Assembly (NCBI GenBank): GCA_025765615.1
Contig: JAIVFJ010000110.1
Span: forward strand, 124,001 to 188,000
Direction of reading: 5' to 3'
Source: Zopfochytrium polystomum
Taxonomy: Eukaryota; Chytridiomycota; Chytridiomycetes; Chytridiales; Chytridiaceae
DNA length: 64,000 bases
Shown: piece by piece, positions 34,173-43,835 of the stretch
Layout: each line of letters begins with the position of its first letter
Position numbering within the stretch: the stretch's first letter is position 1
The notes under the pieces: model-generated
Told to the model about the DNA's origin: nothing
The model's database searches: none
Seen by the model: the letters and a program-made list of their open reading frames with translations, nothing else
Program-made: the position numbers and the translations under genes

Positions 34173-34983
34173 GGAGAGTTTCCGCCACCAGGGAAATTCG
34201 ATTTGCACTGTGATGCCATCAAGACTTCATGTTGTGCCTCCCTTTCTGCCTTCTCCATCTCAAACCTTTTCCTCTCAAGCTCTTCTCTATGGGCTCTACC
34301 TGCTTGATTCAGTGCAAGGTGTTCTTGCTCAAGCTTAAGCTTTTTTTCCTCCAAATCCAACTCACATTCCCACAAAGATTTCTCCTCTTTCTCCTTTTTG
34401 TGCTGCATGTCTACAAACTCTTCCATTAGCGAGAGACGCATTTGCTTGCCCAATTGTTGAGTGGACGAGCTTGCTCCTCCTCAGCATCAGATTCCACAGC
34501 TGAATCAGTGGCTGAGGCTGATTTGCGTTTTCGTTTTACCATTCACTGAAGAGATGCTGCCAGCACCTTTCTCGTCTTGTTTCTTACTGGCTGCCTTTTT
34601 GCATTTGCTCACCTTTTCTTTCTCCTCGTTGGTTTTGTTTATCTGGGATTGCATTGAAGAGCATTTAGCAGTGGATCCCACATGGTATTTTGCAGTACTC
34701 ACCAACTCTGATAAATCCTGCAACAGCTTCTCACATTTGTCATATTCCTCCTCAGTTCCAGATGCTCTCATGGATGTGATTGTGTCCTTTTCAAAAGCCT
34801 CCATGAGCTTCTCAAATGATGCTGACAAGCCAGCCTGTCTGGTTGTTTTTCGACCCTCCTGCTTATCAAGGTTTGCAGACAGAGACTTTGCAACAGCAGC
34901 CCACACTCTCATAATTTTACCATGCTTTGCATTGTACAGCGAATGGTTGATGATCTCTTTGAGCAGAGCAACATCTTCTGAGG
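34173..34983 (-). pseudogene. Myb/SANT-like protein, C-terminal part, split by chromovirus
   Basis: On the minus strand, a frame running in from the insertion site gives EDVALLKEIINHSLYNAKHG, then a SANT-like segment (VWAAVAKSL...LMEAF) and EEEYDKCEKLLQDL, followed by a Lys-rich part. After one or two frame changes (34445-34540) a coiled-coil-like end follows (EKSLWECELDLEEKKLKLEQ). Proteins of this layout are common near fungal DNA transposons or as uncharacterised Myb-like factors. The chromovirus inserted at 34979-34983 separates it from an upstream frame that continues beyond 37577. Confidence 0.5.
34979..34983. repeat. Target-site duplication TGAGG, left copy
   Basis: TGAGG directly precedes the 5' LTR and is repeated at 37577-37581 directly after the 3' LTR. 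Confidence 0.95.
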
Positions 34984-35001
34984 TGTTATGAATCACCCTC
35001 T

Positions 35002-35111
35002 GGAAACCTCTGGAACCTTCTAGAACATTCCTTCATGGAACCTTCTGGAACCTTCTGGAACCTTCTAGAACATTTCTTCATGGAACCTTGTGGAACCTTC
35101 TGGAACCTTCT
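35002..35111 (+). promoter_or_regulatory. Array of heat-shock-element pentamers in the LTR
   Basis: Cut into 5-bp units from 35002, this segment gives 22 units, 17 of which are perfect nGAAn or nTTCn, all in one register. The longest uninterrupted alternating run is seven units (35037-35071). The imperfect units are 35007, 35032, 35072, 35077 and 35087. HSF trimers recognise three or more such alternating pentamers and tolerate a 5-bp gap. The array lies 110-220 bp upstream of the TATA box. Binding is inferred from sequence only. Confidence 0.75.
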
Positions 35112-35220
35112 TTGCTTTCCTGACTTGTCTTGTTGTCATTGGTATCATTGGTATCATTGTATTACTAATTGCTCTTTCTGGAACTTTCTTGGAGTCTTGA
35201 CAAGGAACACTCTCAAAAGG

Positions 35221-35227
35221 TATAAAA
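35221..35227 (+). promoter_or_regulatory. LTR-H TATA box
   Basis: TATAAAA, conserved in every LTR-H copy in the window, 35 bp upstream of the predicted transcript start at 35256. Confidence 0.8.
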
Positions 35228-35255
35228 GGGGGATGGGGGACCTGTCCCATCCCTC

Positions 35256-35266
35256 AAGTGAATTAT
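35256..35266 (+). promoter_or_regulatory. Self-priming donor (predicted 5' end of element RNA)
   Basis: AAGTGAATTAT is exactly complementary to the primer-binding site at 35339-35349. The next bases on both sides do not pair, so the match is exactly 11 nt, the length used by Tf1 of fission yeast, in which the first 11 bases of the RNA fold back as primer. Confidence 0.75.
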
Positions 35267-35338
35267 TGTTTCCAATACAATCATCACTCCTCTCAGTTCC
35301 TTGTCTGCCTTGTCCTGTCCTGCCCTGTTCCTGACATC

Positions 35339-35349
35339 ATAATTCACTT
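35339..35349 (+). promoter_or_regulatory. Primer-binding site for self-priming
   Basis: ATAATTCACTT begins 2 bp after the 5' LTR. It does not begin with TGG, so it does not fit the 3' CCA end of a tRNA. The complement lies in the LTR at 35256-35266. Confidence 0.8.
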
Positions 35350-35351
35350 AG

Positions 35352-37223
35352 ACAGCAACCACAAGTGCACCACTCCTTAAGCATGTGGATCCCTTGCTTC
35401 CCTTCACCTTGGAAACTGATGCCTCAGACTATGCCCTTGGCGCTGTTCTGTCCCAGCCAAGCTCTCAGGACCCCTCTGCTCCTCTGCACCCAGTGGCATA
35501 TTACTCCAGGAAGCTGAACAGTGCTGAGTGTAACTACACAGTCCATGACAAGGAGTTGCTTGCAATTGTGGAAGCATTCAAATTCTGGAGACACTACTTG
35601 GCTGGTTCTAAAGGCATCTCTGTCTATTCTGATCACAAGAACCTCACCTTCTTCAGGGCAAGGAGGTTGCTCAAGCAGAGGCATGCCAGGTGGGCTGAAC
35701 TGCTCTCTGAGTATGACTTTAAGCTGTGCTATTCTCCTGGCCACCTTAACACTGTGGCTGATGCCCTGTCAAGAAGAACAGACCTTGCACCTGAAGGGGG
35801 AGATGGTTTCACCCCACCATCCAAGACACACCTTTCATTGCTTCCTGACAGTGTGTGGGCCCATGCTATTTCCAAGGACCCCAAGCCTCACAAGATTCAA
35901 ATCAGCCAAGAAGAGGAAAAACTTGAGATACTCAAGACAAGGCATGATGCAGCAACAGCTGGGCACCCAGGAGAGCACAAGACATATGAGCTTGTTTCCA
36001 GAGACTTCTACTGGCCAGGCATGAGGAAGTACATCAAGAACTATGTCAGCAGCTGTGAAACCTGTCAAAGAAACAAATCCAGCAGACACAAGCCCTATGG
36101 ACTTCTGGAGCCCCTCCCAATTGCCATCAGCCCTTGGTCATCAATATCCATGGACTTCATTGTGAAACTGCCCCCATCCCATGGATTTGACTCTATCCTT
36201 GTTGTCATCTGCAGAAGGACAAAGTTGGCCCATTTCATCCCCTGCACTGAGAATATAGATGCACAAGGAACAGCAGACCTGTTTTTGCAGCACATATTCA
36301 GGCTCCATGGGCTGCCTCAGTCAATCGTCAGTGACAGAGGACCACAGTTCAGATCTCAATTTTGGAAAGCACTCACAGCAGCCCTTGGAATCAAGTCTCA
36401 ACTGTCAACTGCTTATCACCCTCAGACTGATGGACAAACAGAAAGAACAAACCAGACTCTGGAGCAGTATTTGAGGTGCTATGTCAGCTATCAACAGGAT
36501 GATTGGCCCACCCTCCTTCCACTGGCAGAATTTGCTCTCAACAATTCTCTCCACTCAAGCACCCAGCTATCTCCTTTCTTTGCAACCTATGGCTTCAATC
36601 CAAGAGGAGATCTTCTGGGACAAGAGACCCTATCCAATGTCCAAGCTCCTGCTGCGGCTTCACACTTACATAAGCTCAAGATCATCAACTCCTTCCTGGA
36701 CTCCACCCTGAAGCAAGTCCAAGAAGATGCCTCAAGATTTGCCAACACTCACAGAATGGACCATGACCTTGCTGTGGGTCAGCAAGTTTGGCTTCTGAGG
36801 AAGAACTTGCAGACCAAAAGACCAAGTCCCAAGCTAGACAACCTCAAGTTGGGTCCTTTCAAGATCTTGGAGCAAATCAATCCAGTCACCTTCAAGCTGG
36901 ATCTCCCTGCATCCATGAAGATCCACCCAGTTTTCCATGTCAGCCTTTTAGAGAAGTTTGTGGCCAATTCCATTCCAGGCAGAGTTGTTCCTCCTCCTCC
37001 TCCAGTTGAGGTAGAAGGTGAAGAGGAATTTGAGGTTGAACAAATCTTGGATGCCAAGTGGTTTGGAAGAACACTCAAGTTCCTTGTTAAGTGGAGAGGT
37101 TACTCAGATGCTGACAACACCTGGGAGCCTGAGTCAAACCTCACTCACTGCCAAGACCTTCTGCTCGAGTTTAAGACCAGGTACCCCACCAAGTTGCAGA
37201 AGAGGCCTAAAAGGGGGAGATGA
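35352..37223 (+). pseudogene. Chromovirus pol fragment: RNase H, integrase, chromodomain
   Basis: An open frame of about 623 codons without a break, but lacking its start. The first ATG in the transcript (35383) is in another frame. It begins at the RT/RNase H connection (PFTLETDASDYALGAVLSQ), with RNase H residues in LAIVEAFKFWRHYL and SDHKNL. Next is the integrase zinc region (H-x3-H ... CETCQRNK) and the core with MDFIVKLP, SDRGPQF and the Glu of GQTERTNQTLEQYL. The C-terminus is a chromodomain: VEQILDAKWF...FLVKWRGY...NTWEPESNL, which in chromoviruses reads histone marks and steers insertion. The stop TGA abuts the 3' LTR. Confidence 0.93.
37209..37220 (+). promoter_or_regulatory. Polypurine tract
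   Basis: AAAAGGGGGAGA just before the 3' LTR, the expected primer for plus-strand DNA synthesis. It overlaps the end of the pol frame. Confidence 0.85.
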
Positions 37224-37576
37224 TGTTATGAATCACCCTCTGGAAACCTCTGGAACCTTCTAGAACATTCCTTCATGGAACCTTCTGGAACCTTCTGGAA
37301 CCTTCTAGAACATTTCTTCATGGAACCTTGTGGAACCTTCTGGAACCTTCTTTGCTTTCCTGACTTGTCTTGTTGTCATTGGTATCATTGGTATCATTGT
37401 ATTACTAATTGCTCTTTCTGGAACTTTCTTGGAGTCTTGACAAGGAACACTCTCAAAAGGTATAAAAGGGGGATGGGGGACCTGTCCCATCCCTCAAGTG
37501 AATTATTGTTTCCAATACAATCATCACTCCTCTCAGTTCCTTGTCTGCCTTGTCCTGTCCTGCCCTGTTCCTGACA
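37224..37576 (+). repeat. LTR-H, long form, 3' LTR
   Basis: 353 bp, no difference seen from the 5' LTR. Followed by TGAGG at 37577-37581. Confidence 0.97.
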
Positions 37577-37581
37577 TGAGG

Positions 37582-37741
37582 GACAGAAACGAAATGCAAC
37601 CAGTTTCGTTCCTGCAGCCTGAAATGGGACACTGGACCTGTAAGTCAATGACTGCGGAGGAGGATGCCGTGGGCAATCATGGCATGCGTGGGACAGCGGG
37701 GCAGCGCCGGCAGTGGAGGGAGTGCATTGTTGGCAGGCCAT
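37582..37741 (-). pseudogene. Possible upstream part of the split Myb/SANT-like ORF
   Basis: If the element and one duplication copy are removed, a minus-strand frame from 37741 (ending KLVAFRFCPS) runs without shift into EDVALLKEI at 34978. No domain is recognisable in this part, so the coding assignment rests only on frame continuity and could be chance. Confidence 0.35.
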
Positions 37742-38700
37742 CTGTGCAGGCTGGTGAGATGTTGGTCGGGATCAAGGCATTGACGGAGGACTGGGCTGCT
37801 CAGGCCTGGATTGCCTTTGGCTCAATGCTGCCTGCTGCTGTGCGATCCAGTTTCCGATTCCTGCGGGAGCAACAGATGATCGATCATTCCAGGAAGGGAT
37901 GGGGATGGCAAGGGAGGGGCCGGGAGTGACAAAAGAGTACTCACTGGCTGGGATTGGGGTTTATGCCTTCAGCTTTGCTTATCGGGAAGTGGACCAACGG
38001 CGAGGTGGTGGTCACAGTGTTTTTCAGTGACAAGTTCCACGGTGAAAAGGTGGTTCAGCATGGTGCACTGTCACTTTGCAAAAAAATTTGTTAAATGTAC
38101 AGTGGCAGAAACTCTCTAGTGTTATGCTTTTATCCAGCGTGGAGCCAGGTGCGCGTGCCTTTTTGCAAGTCCACAAAGGCGCCTTAGCATCCTTACTGTA
38201 ACAGCAAGTCGCACGTACATTCTAGTTTGTAATTGAACTCTTCCTATGAAGCCTGGGCTGCGCAGTGGGCTCCTCGAGGCACCAGCGGGGTCCACCAACA
38301 GTGCAGCGGCACCAGCGCTTCAAAGTGACGGAGCAACCCAACAGAAGCCGATAATGCTTCACATACAATGCCTGACATTGGCAGGGCCGTCTTCTCTTGT
38401 TTTTTGTCTTGACAAGCCTTCTTAACTAATTGTGCGGGCTAAAGAAGGAGAACGCAGAGCAAACAGCGGGATTCCTGCAACCGTGCTGCAGAAGAGGATT
38501 TTTACTGAAAACGAATGGAGGTTGACTGCAAATGAGCCTTTTGCCCACAACAGAGAAAAAAGAAAAAAAAAGTGTCATTGAGAGGTCAGAATACAGAATA
38601 GAAGGTCAGGAGTTCCAACAAGGAGGACAGATGCCCCCTCCCAAAAACTTCGCAAGTTGCAAGCATTTCTGGTGCTTGCTCCTCAGGGATTTCTTGGAAC
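37742..38700. other. Intergenic with dispersed repeat copy 2 (38121-38302)
   Basis: 38121-38302 is the partner of 10605-10785. A plus-strand frame continuing out of the LTR to 37929 has no recognised domain. No other gene is seen. Confidence 0.45.
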
Positions 38701-40389
38701 TCAATTGTCGCCACACTTATGCACATGCAAATTGGACCTCCCGGCTGTCATCGATCTTCGCAGTCCCGATCTCGGGATTGGCGAAGGCAGCGGAACAAAA
38801 GCGACGGGATCGTCCTGACGGTAGTATCGAATTGGATCAACAACGCGGCTTCCTTCCACAAGCAGAGAACCTGACGTGTTGTGAGACAACGGTGTCAGCA
38901 TTCCGTGATGCCCCATATATAGCTGTTGCTGCTGCAGTCCAAGCGCCTGGATTTGATAGTCCAGGTTCGCCAATGCCGCGTCCTGCCCGCTAGCGAGAGA
39001 TGGAGACACAACACCCGATGTGTCAGCCGATGACAGCAGCCCCACACCACTCTCGTCCGACCGGCGTCCATATTTCTTGCCCCACGCTCCCGACTGAAGC
39101 AGAGGGTGGAGAGTAGGCTCTGCCGCCATCACAACCGTGGACCCAGAGGAGGACGATAGCGACCTCGAGTCGCCAAAGCTGGCGAGGCTCGCCGGCTTGA
39201 GGTGTGGAGACGCTATTGGGGATCCTGTGAGACTCAAGATGCTTTTTTCGCCACAGTTGCTTCGATTTGGTCCCACGCCGCTCCACGCGTCGCCAAAAGT
39301 GTTATTGCTGGCGGTACCAAGAGGTAGTCCCCGAAGTAGCCTGTTCTTGATGGATTTTTTCTTCTCCAGTCGCGGCTCATCGCGGTCACTAGCGCCTTCA
39401 CCCTTCATCGCGGTGGCCGCAGTTTTCTGTCCGCTCTCAGCTGCCATCGAAAAGTAGAAGAATGCCTCGTTCGCCGACAACGACCCCACCAGCTCTGCTA
39501 TTTCGTCCTCCTCGGTCGCGGTCGGCACCGGCCCAGAACTTCGTGGCTGCTTCAATCCGCGAAGGGTCCGCCACCGACCACCGCGTGAGCCACCCCCTCC
39601 GCCGCCGCTGCCGCTTTCAGAATGGTCCGACGAAGAGACGGTCCGCGTATCGGCATCCGGCGGCGTGCGAAGCAGTGCGGCCTCAGGTACTGCCGCCCTG
39701 CGCACTGACACGAAGCGCTGGAATGTGTCGTTGTACAGCGTCCGTAGGACCTCGTCCGCGACATCGTCAAAAAGTGTGACGGTCGCGAGGGTGCTTCCTT
39801 CCCATCCGAGCTCGGAGATGCCACGAGCAACCCGCGCACGCACTGCGGCTGGCACGTTCACCTCCAAGAGAGCTCCCTCTTGAAGAAACTTGTCGAAAAA
39901 TTCGGCGTAGGCCCCGTAAAGCTGCGGTGGAACGGGGTACGCGGCGGGCAGGGGGGGAAGCGACGCAAGAAGAACCACTGTCGGGTCATGGAACATTGGC
40001 GGAAGAGTATCTTCGGCGGTGCGAACTGCAGGTGAGTTTTCGACGGAAGTTGTAGCGGTGGCAGGAGGGAGGCTTGCTCGCAGAAAGCGAGCAAGGGCGT
40101 GGGAGGCGCCAGCAGCGCGGGCGGGCGGGTAGTCTTCTGGCATTAGGACCGGCGCGTGCGGCGGTGGCGCCAGCGAAGCAGGAGCGGTCTGAATTGCCAT
40201 GGTTTCCACGACGCGGTCTTCAAGGTCGATGAGGTCGCCGTAGAAGATGAGGCTTTCTTGGCAGGATTGGCTCTTGGGAAGGGCATGGCACGTCAGAGCT
40301 TGCTTCCAATTAGAAAATAAAAAATTGACATGATACTTATTTACCTCGACAAACGAGACGAAATCGGCCAGAAGGTTGCGGTCCACCAT
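38701..40389 (-). CDS. RGS-domain protein (regulator of G-protein signalling)
   Basis: 562 residues from the ATG at 40389. The open frame extends upstream to 40779 but without another ATG. The RGS fold is recognisable in pieces: DFVSFVE near the start, CQESLIFYGDLIDLEDRV (about residues 37-54), then after a roughly 90-residue Pro/Ala-rich insert YAEFFDKFLQEGALLEVNVP (about 157-176) and TLYNDTFQRFVSV (about 215-228). RGS domains speed GTP hydrolysis on G-alpha subunits. The remainder is Ser/Gly-rich with several RSxS-like basic patches. A T-rich stretch starting GTAAATAAG (minus strand from 40344) just after FVSFVE could be a 42-bp in-frame intron. The long GA tract at 40802-40974 lies upstream. 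Confidence 0.65.
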   Translation of the reverse strand: MVDRNLLADFVSFVEVNKYHVNFLFSNWKQALTCHALPKSQSCQESLIFYGDLIDLEDRVVETMAIQTAPASLAPPPHAPVLMPEDYPPARAAGASHALARFLRASLPPATATTSVENSPAVRTAEDTLPPMFHDPTVVLLASLPPLPAAYPVPPQLYGAYAEFFDKFLQEGALLEVNVPAAVRARVARGISELGWEGSTLATVTLFDDVADEVLRTLYNDTFQRFVSVRRAAVPEAALLRTPPDADTRTVSSSDHSESGSGGGGGGSRGGRWRTLRGLKQPRSSGPVPTATEEDEIAELVGSLSANEAFFYFSMAAESGQKTAATAMKGEGASDRDEPRLEKKKSIKNRLLRGLPLGTASNNTFGDAWSGVGPNRSNCGEKSILSLTGSPIASPHLKPASLASFGDSRSLSSSSGSTVVMAAEPTLHPLLQSGAWGKKYGRRSDESGVGLLSSADTSGVVSPSLASGQDAALANLDYQIQALGLQQQQLYMGHHGMLTPLSHNTSGSLLVEGSRVVDPIRYYRQDDPVAFVPLPSPIPRSGLRRSMTAGRSNLHVHKCGDN

Positions 40390-40799
40390 ATGGAGGGCGA
40401 ATGAATGCTTTGTGAACGCAAGAGGATTTTGAGGATTCGGAGGATTCGGAGGAGGAGGGGGGAGGGGGAGGGGGGCTGGACTGTGCAGCGAGAGCAGGAC
40501 GCGAGACTGACTGGGAGCGAGACCGCGAGCGGGAGCGGGAGGAGGCAAGCGATCGCGACGGTGAGCGGGATCGGCCGTTTGGATATGCTGGCGACATGGG
40601 AAAGAGCCGAGCGATGGAGCCGTTGCTGCTGGGAGGGCCTGCGGCGGCGGCGGGAAGGTGCGTTGGCGTGGGCGGAGAAAGCGGACGTGGCGGCGTGCCA
40701 AAGGTGTGGAATCTTCTGCGGAGAGGCAGGCGTGTGAGGAGGGGTTTGGGCGGAGGGCTTGTTTTGTTTGCCTCGGCAATCCAGATCGGGATGATTCGA

Positions 40800-40974
<175 letters not shown>

Positions 40975-41327
40975 CTGTGAAAGAGGGGAAGAGAGAGAGG
41001 CGGAGACAGACGGATTTTTCTTTTCCCACGTGCGCCACGTGCGAGAACATTCATTTCCGGCGGTTCGCCGGCTTGATCAATGAAAAGGTGTAAGAACCAC
41101 CAACCTCTGACAATTCTTCCCTCGCACTCGGCGCTGCGCGGGGCGCGATGGGGTCACGCGATCTTATAGTCAAGGCTCCTGGTTTTTGGAGGCAGAAGAT
41201 GTGTGATGGCAAACCTCCCAAACCAGATTCATTGCTCAACCATCACTTCCAACTCCAGTGTCCTTGCAGCAAACTAACTTGAGTCCCAAAGAAATTGAAC
41301 GTACAGTAAAATGGTTCCAACAAGTAA

Positions 41328-43145
41328 TTAGTCCTCCAAAGCTGCTACTCTCTTCATTGTTGCCCTGCCCTCCAAGCGGCACCATCCCAAAGGAGGTCTC
41401 TCTCCAGCCGCTGTGGCTGTCTTGAACGGAACTAATGCGACTCCAGTTCGCTCAGGAGAAGCGGCTGGAACAACGGAACTGCGTCTCCGACCAGTTGGGA
41501 CTGGTAGCCTCGATTTTGCCGGGGATACGTAATCTCCGTTAACGCGGCTAACAGATGACTCTCTCGATCTGACCCGTCCTTGTCCAGCTGTCCCTTGCGT
41601 CGACCCGTCGGTTGCCTCGTGTCTTCGAACCCACATGTCAATTGCAATGTTGGCAATGATAGAGCCGGGTGGGATACGGCTACACTCTTCCAACCGGACT
41701 TGGACCAAGGCTCCGCATGTCCGAGCAAGATGGCGGACTCCCTGTTGTGTAACGTTGGTGCCGGACAGCCCAAGTATTCGCAGCGGAGACACCCATCGCT
41801 GTTGAGGGTGTTTCCCCAAAGCATCGCTCGCACCGCTTCGGCTTGCCGATTCGCTTCGAATAGTTGACCTTCGAGTTCTTTCAGAGGGCGGACTGAACAA
41901 GAAAGAACCATCGTGATGGGTTGAAACGCTTCGTCGCCGACTCGTACTTGAAGCGCTCATGTTGTAACCTCCTTCGGTCACGTTTGTTTCGAGTTCCGCC
42001 TTTTCGTGTCCCCCCAAGTGAACAGCCAAGGATTGCAAGCTAACATCCGTAATGTGCGAGCACCAGTCTAGGTCAAGGTCAATTAAGGCGGGGAAGCATC
42101 TCGCGATTACTGCAACAGCGTCGTCCGTCAAGTCCTGGCACGAAGCTAGACTCAGCACTGTGACATGTGGCGCTCGATGTGACAGCAGGCGTAGATGGGA
42201 TGGAAGTGGGTTGCACTTGCGAAGAGAAACTGAATCAAGGTGAGGAGATGTTGGTGTCATGTGGATTAGAGCATTTGCTGGGGAGGAATCGTAAGGACTT
42301 GTTGCAGTAGATCGTATCGACTTTGACATGGCTGAGTCCAACTGCTCGTCCTTTGCTTCGTCAAGCACAAGGTGTTCGATTAGCCCTAATCCAGTCACTA
42401 TAATATCTAACGCCTTGAGAGTAATATTTGTACCCGAAATATCCAGGCGCCGAATTTGCGGGCATCCCTCAACCAGCCTTGGAATGTAACCGTCGCTGAT
42501 CGGGCAGCCAGCTAAAACAAGAGATTGCAGGTTGGGGCTGAAATCGGCCAGAAACTGAAGCAGGATCGAGGAAACATGAGGGCATGATATCAGTTTGAAC
42601 GATACCAAGTTTGGGCAGAGTCCGAGTGCTGTTTCTAAGTCCCCCATTTCCATTCCGTCAGCAGCCGAACCTTCAAGGCTAATTTCCGAGACCAACGCCG
42701 GATAGTCATGAAAGGTATCTTGGGCAGTGAGAAGCCGGGTGAAAGACTCGAAGGAGTTGAAGCGAATGAAGGGAGGCGACGCATAAAGGGTTGCAGCTGC
42801 GGCATCAGACCAGTTGCCGCAAACCAGCATTAACTCAATGACGTCATGGACATTTTGTTGTGCTTGGGAACGCTCCAACCATGCGCTCGAAGCCAAGATG
42901 TCCTCAAACTTGGAGGTGAACAGAGGAGGCGGGTAAGAGTTGCTTTGAGAGGAGTCCAGCGGCTTCCAATGTAAAACGTACGAAGCGATTCGGATCAGGA
43001 TTGAAAGCGGCAGCGTCGCAGGATGAGATGATTCTTGTTGAGATAAGCTCCGGGATGACGACGCATTTGAAATCCCCGGACCATGTGAGTTTTCGACTGT
43101 TTCGAAGGAATCTGCAGGGAGATCTGAGTAAGTACAGGTTCCCAT
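41328..43145 (-). CDS. F-box / leucine-rich-repeat protein
   Basis: 605 residues from ATG 43145. An F-box-like start (LPLSILIRIASYVL, then after an insert VIELMLVCGNWSDAAAATLY, to about residue 120) is followed by LRRs of the GRR1/AMN1 cysteine-containing type: LCPNLVSFKLISCPHVSS, NLQSLVLAGCPISDGYI, CPQIRRLDISGTNITLKAL, HVTVLSLASCQDLTDDAV, ALIDLDLDWCSHITDVSL, LRILGLSGTNVTQQGV. Such proteins recruit substrates to an SCF ubiquitin ligase or act in mitotic exit. A Ser/Arg-rich insert breaks the repeats at about residues 395-445. No intron is needed in this frame. Confidence 0.8.
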   Translation of the reverse strand: MGTCTYSDLPADSFETVENSHGPGISNASSSRSLSQQESSHPATLPLSILIRIASYVLHWKPLDSSQSNSYPPPLFTSKFEDILASSAWLERSQAQQNVHDVIELMLVCGNWSDAAAATLYASPPFIRFNSFESFTRLLTAQDTFHDYPALVSEISLEGSAADGMEMGDLETALGLCPNLVSFKLISCPHVSSILLQFLADFSPNLQSLVLAGCPISDGYIPRLVEGCPQIRRLDISGTNITLKALDIIVTGLGLIEHLVLDEAKDEQLDSAMSKSIRSTATSPYDSSPANALIHMTPTSPHLDSVSLRKCNPLPSHLRLLSHRAPHVTVLSLASCQDLTDDAVAVIARCFPALIDLDLDWCSHITDVSLQSLAVHLGGHEKAELETNVTEGGYNMSASSTSRRRSVSTHHDGSFLFSPPSERTRRSTIRSESASRSGASDALGKHPQQRWVSPLRILGLSGTNVTQQGVRHLARTCGALVQVRLEECSRIPPGSIIANIAIDMWVRRHEATDGSTQGTAGQGRVRSRESSVSRVNGDYVSPAKSRLPVPTGRRRSSVVPAASPERTGVALVPFKTATAAGERPPLGWCRLEGRATMKRVAALED

Positions 43146-43675
43146 ACGCCTTCGACCTACCCTTGGAGACTTGGCGGGAATCGCTGTTTCTGTGCCTCAA
43201 AATCGCATTGAGGCCGCCCACTGGACGATCTGATGGAATGAAGGTTGAGGACGCATCAGGGACAGCCGCATCGTTCCCTGAGGTTTGTGGTGATCTCGAG
43301 GTGAGCGCGGAAAGGTAGAGCCAAGGAAGCATTTGAAGCGCTTTCTCGCACCACGCCAATATGCAAAAAAATATTTATGAAACCAATCTTTTTCGCACGC
43401 CCTTTCCATTCCAATTGGCGTCAAGCAAACGTAGGAAAATCCCTAACCTATAGGAAAGAACCTGTTCCCTTCTCTTTCCCTTTCCAGCAAGTCTGATAGT
43501 TTTTGCTACCCGAGGCTCAAGCTGCGAAGACCTCTCTGCCCGGCGCACCTGGTGCTGTCGCAACCTGCTCGTGGCAAATCCGTACGGATAAGGAGTAAGT
43601 TATGAAGTTGACAAAGTATATCGTAAAATGAGAGCGCGAGCCCTTTTATAACTATCACTGACTAGAGCAGGAGCT
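43146..43675. other. Intergenic region upstream of the F-box gene
   Basis: Contains a 151-residue minus-strand frame overlapping the start of the F-box gene that is not recognised and may be shadow or 5' untranslated sequence. No motif is assigned. Confidence 0.35.
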
Positions 43676-43769
<94 letters not shown>

Positions 43770-43815
43770 CGAGAAAGAGAGAGAAAGAGAGAGAGAGGGA
43801 GAGAGAAAGAAAGAG
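43676..43815. repeat. (GA)n microsatellite
   Basis: About 85 bp of perfect GA repeats, then GAAA-interrupted repeats, ending 20 bp before a Copia-S LTR. Confidence 0.92.
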
Positions 43816-43835
43816 CAAGAGTTTGAGATCCTGAT

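Larger units (their letters stand above)
34984..35336 (+). repeat. LTR-H, long form, 5' LTR
   Basis: TGTTATG to CTGACA, 353 bp. It holds the pentamer array, the TATA box and the self-priming donor, each listed below. Confidence 0.97.
34984..37576 (+). mobile_element. Young, internally deleted Ty3/gypsy chromovirus
   Basis: 2593 bp: two 353-bp LTRs that appear identical base for base, an 11-nt primer-binding site, one open pol fragment, and a polypurine tract. A 5-bp duplication TGAGG flanks it. Gag, protease and most of the RT are absent: the sequence passes from the primer-binding site straight into the RT/RNase H junction. Identical LTRs and an intact duplication mean a recent insertion. 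It either transposed already deleted, using proteins from another copy, or was deleted very soon after landing. Confidence 0.95.

Noticed and set aside
34112..34185. Functional tRNA gene
   Set aside because: A and B boxes and T arm fit, but the flanks cannot form a 7-bp acceptor stem and the anticodon arm conflicts with the D arm.
35035..35334. 99-residue frame repeated in LTRs (also 17-316, 37275-37574)
   Set aside because: It is the LTR read as protein; repeats of EPSGTFWNLL come from the pentamer array.
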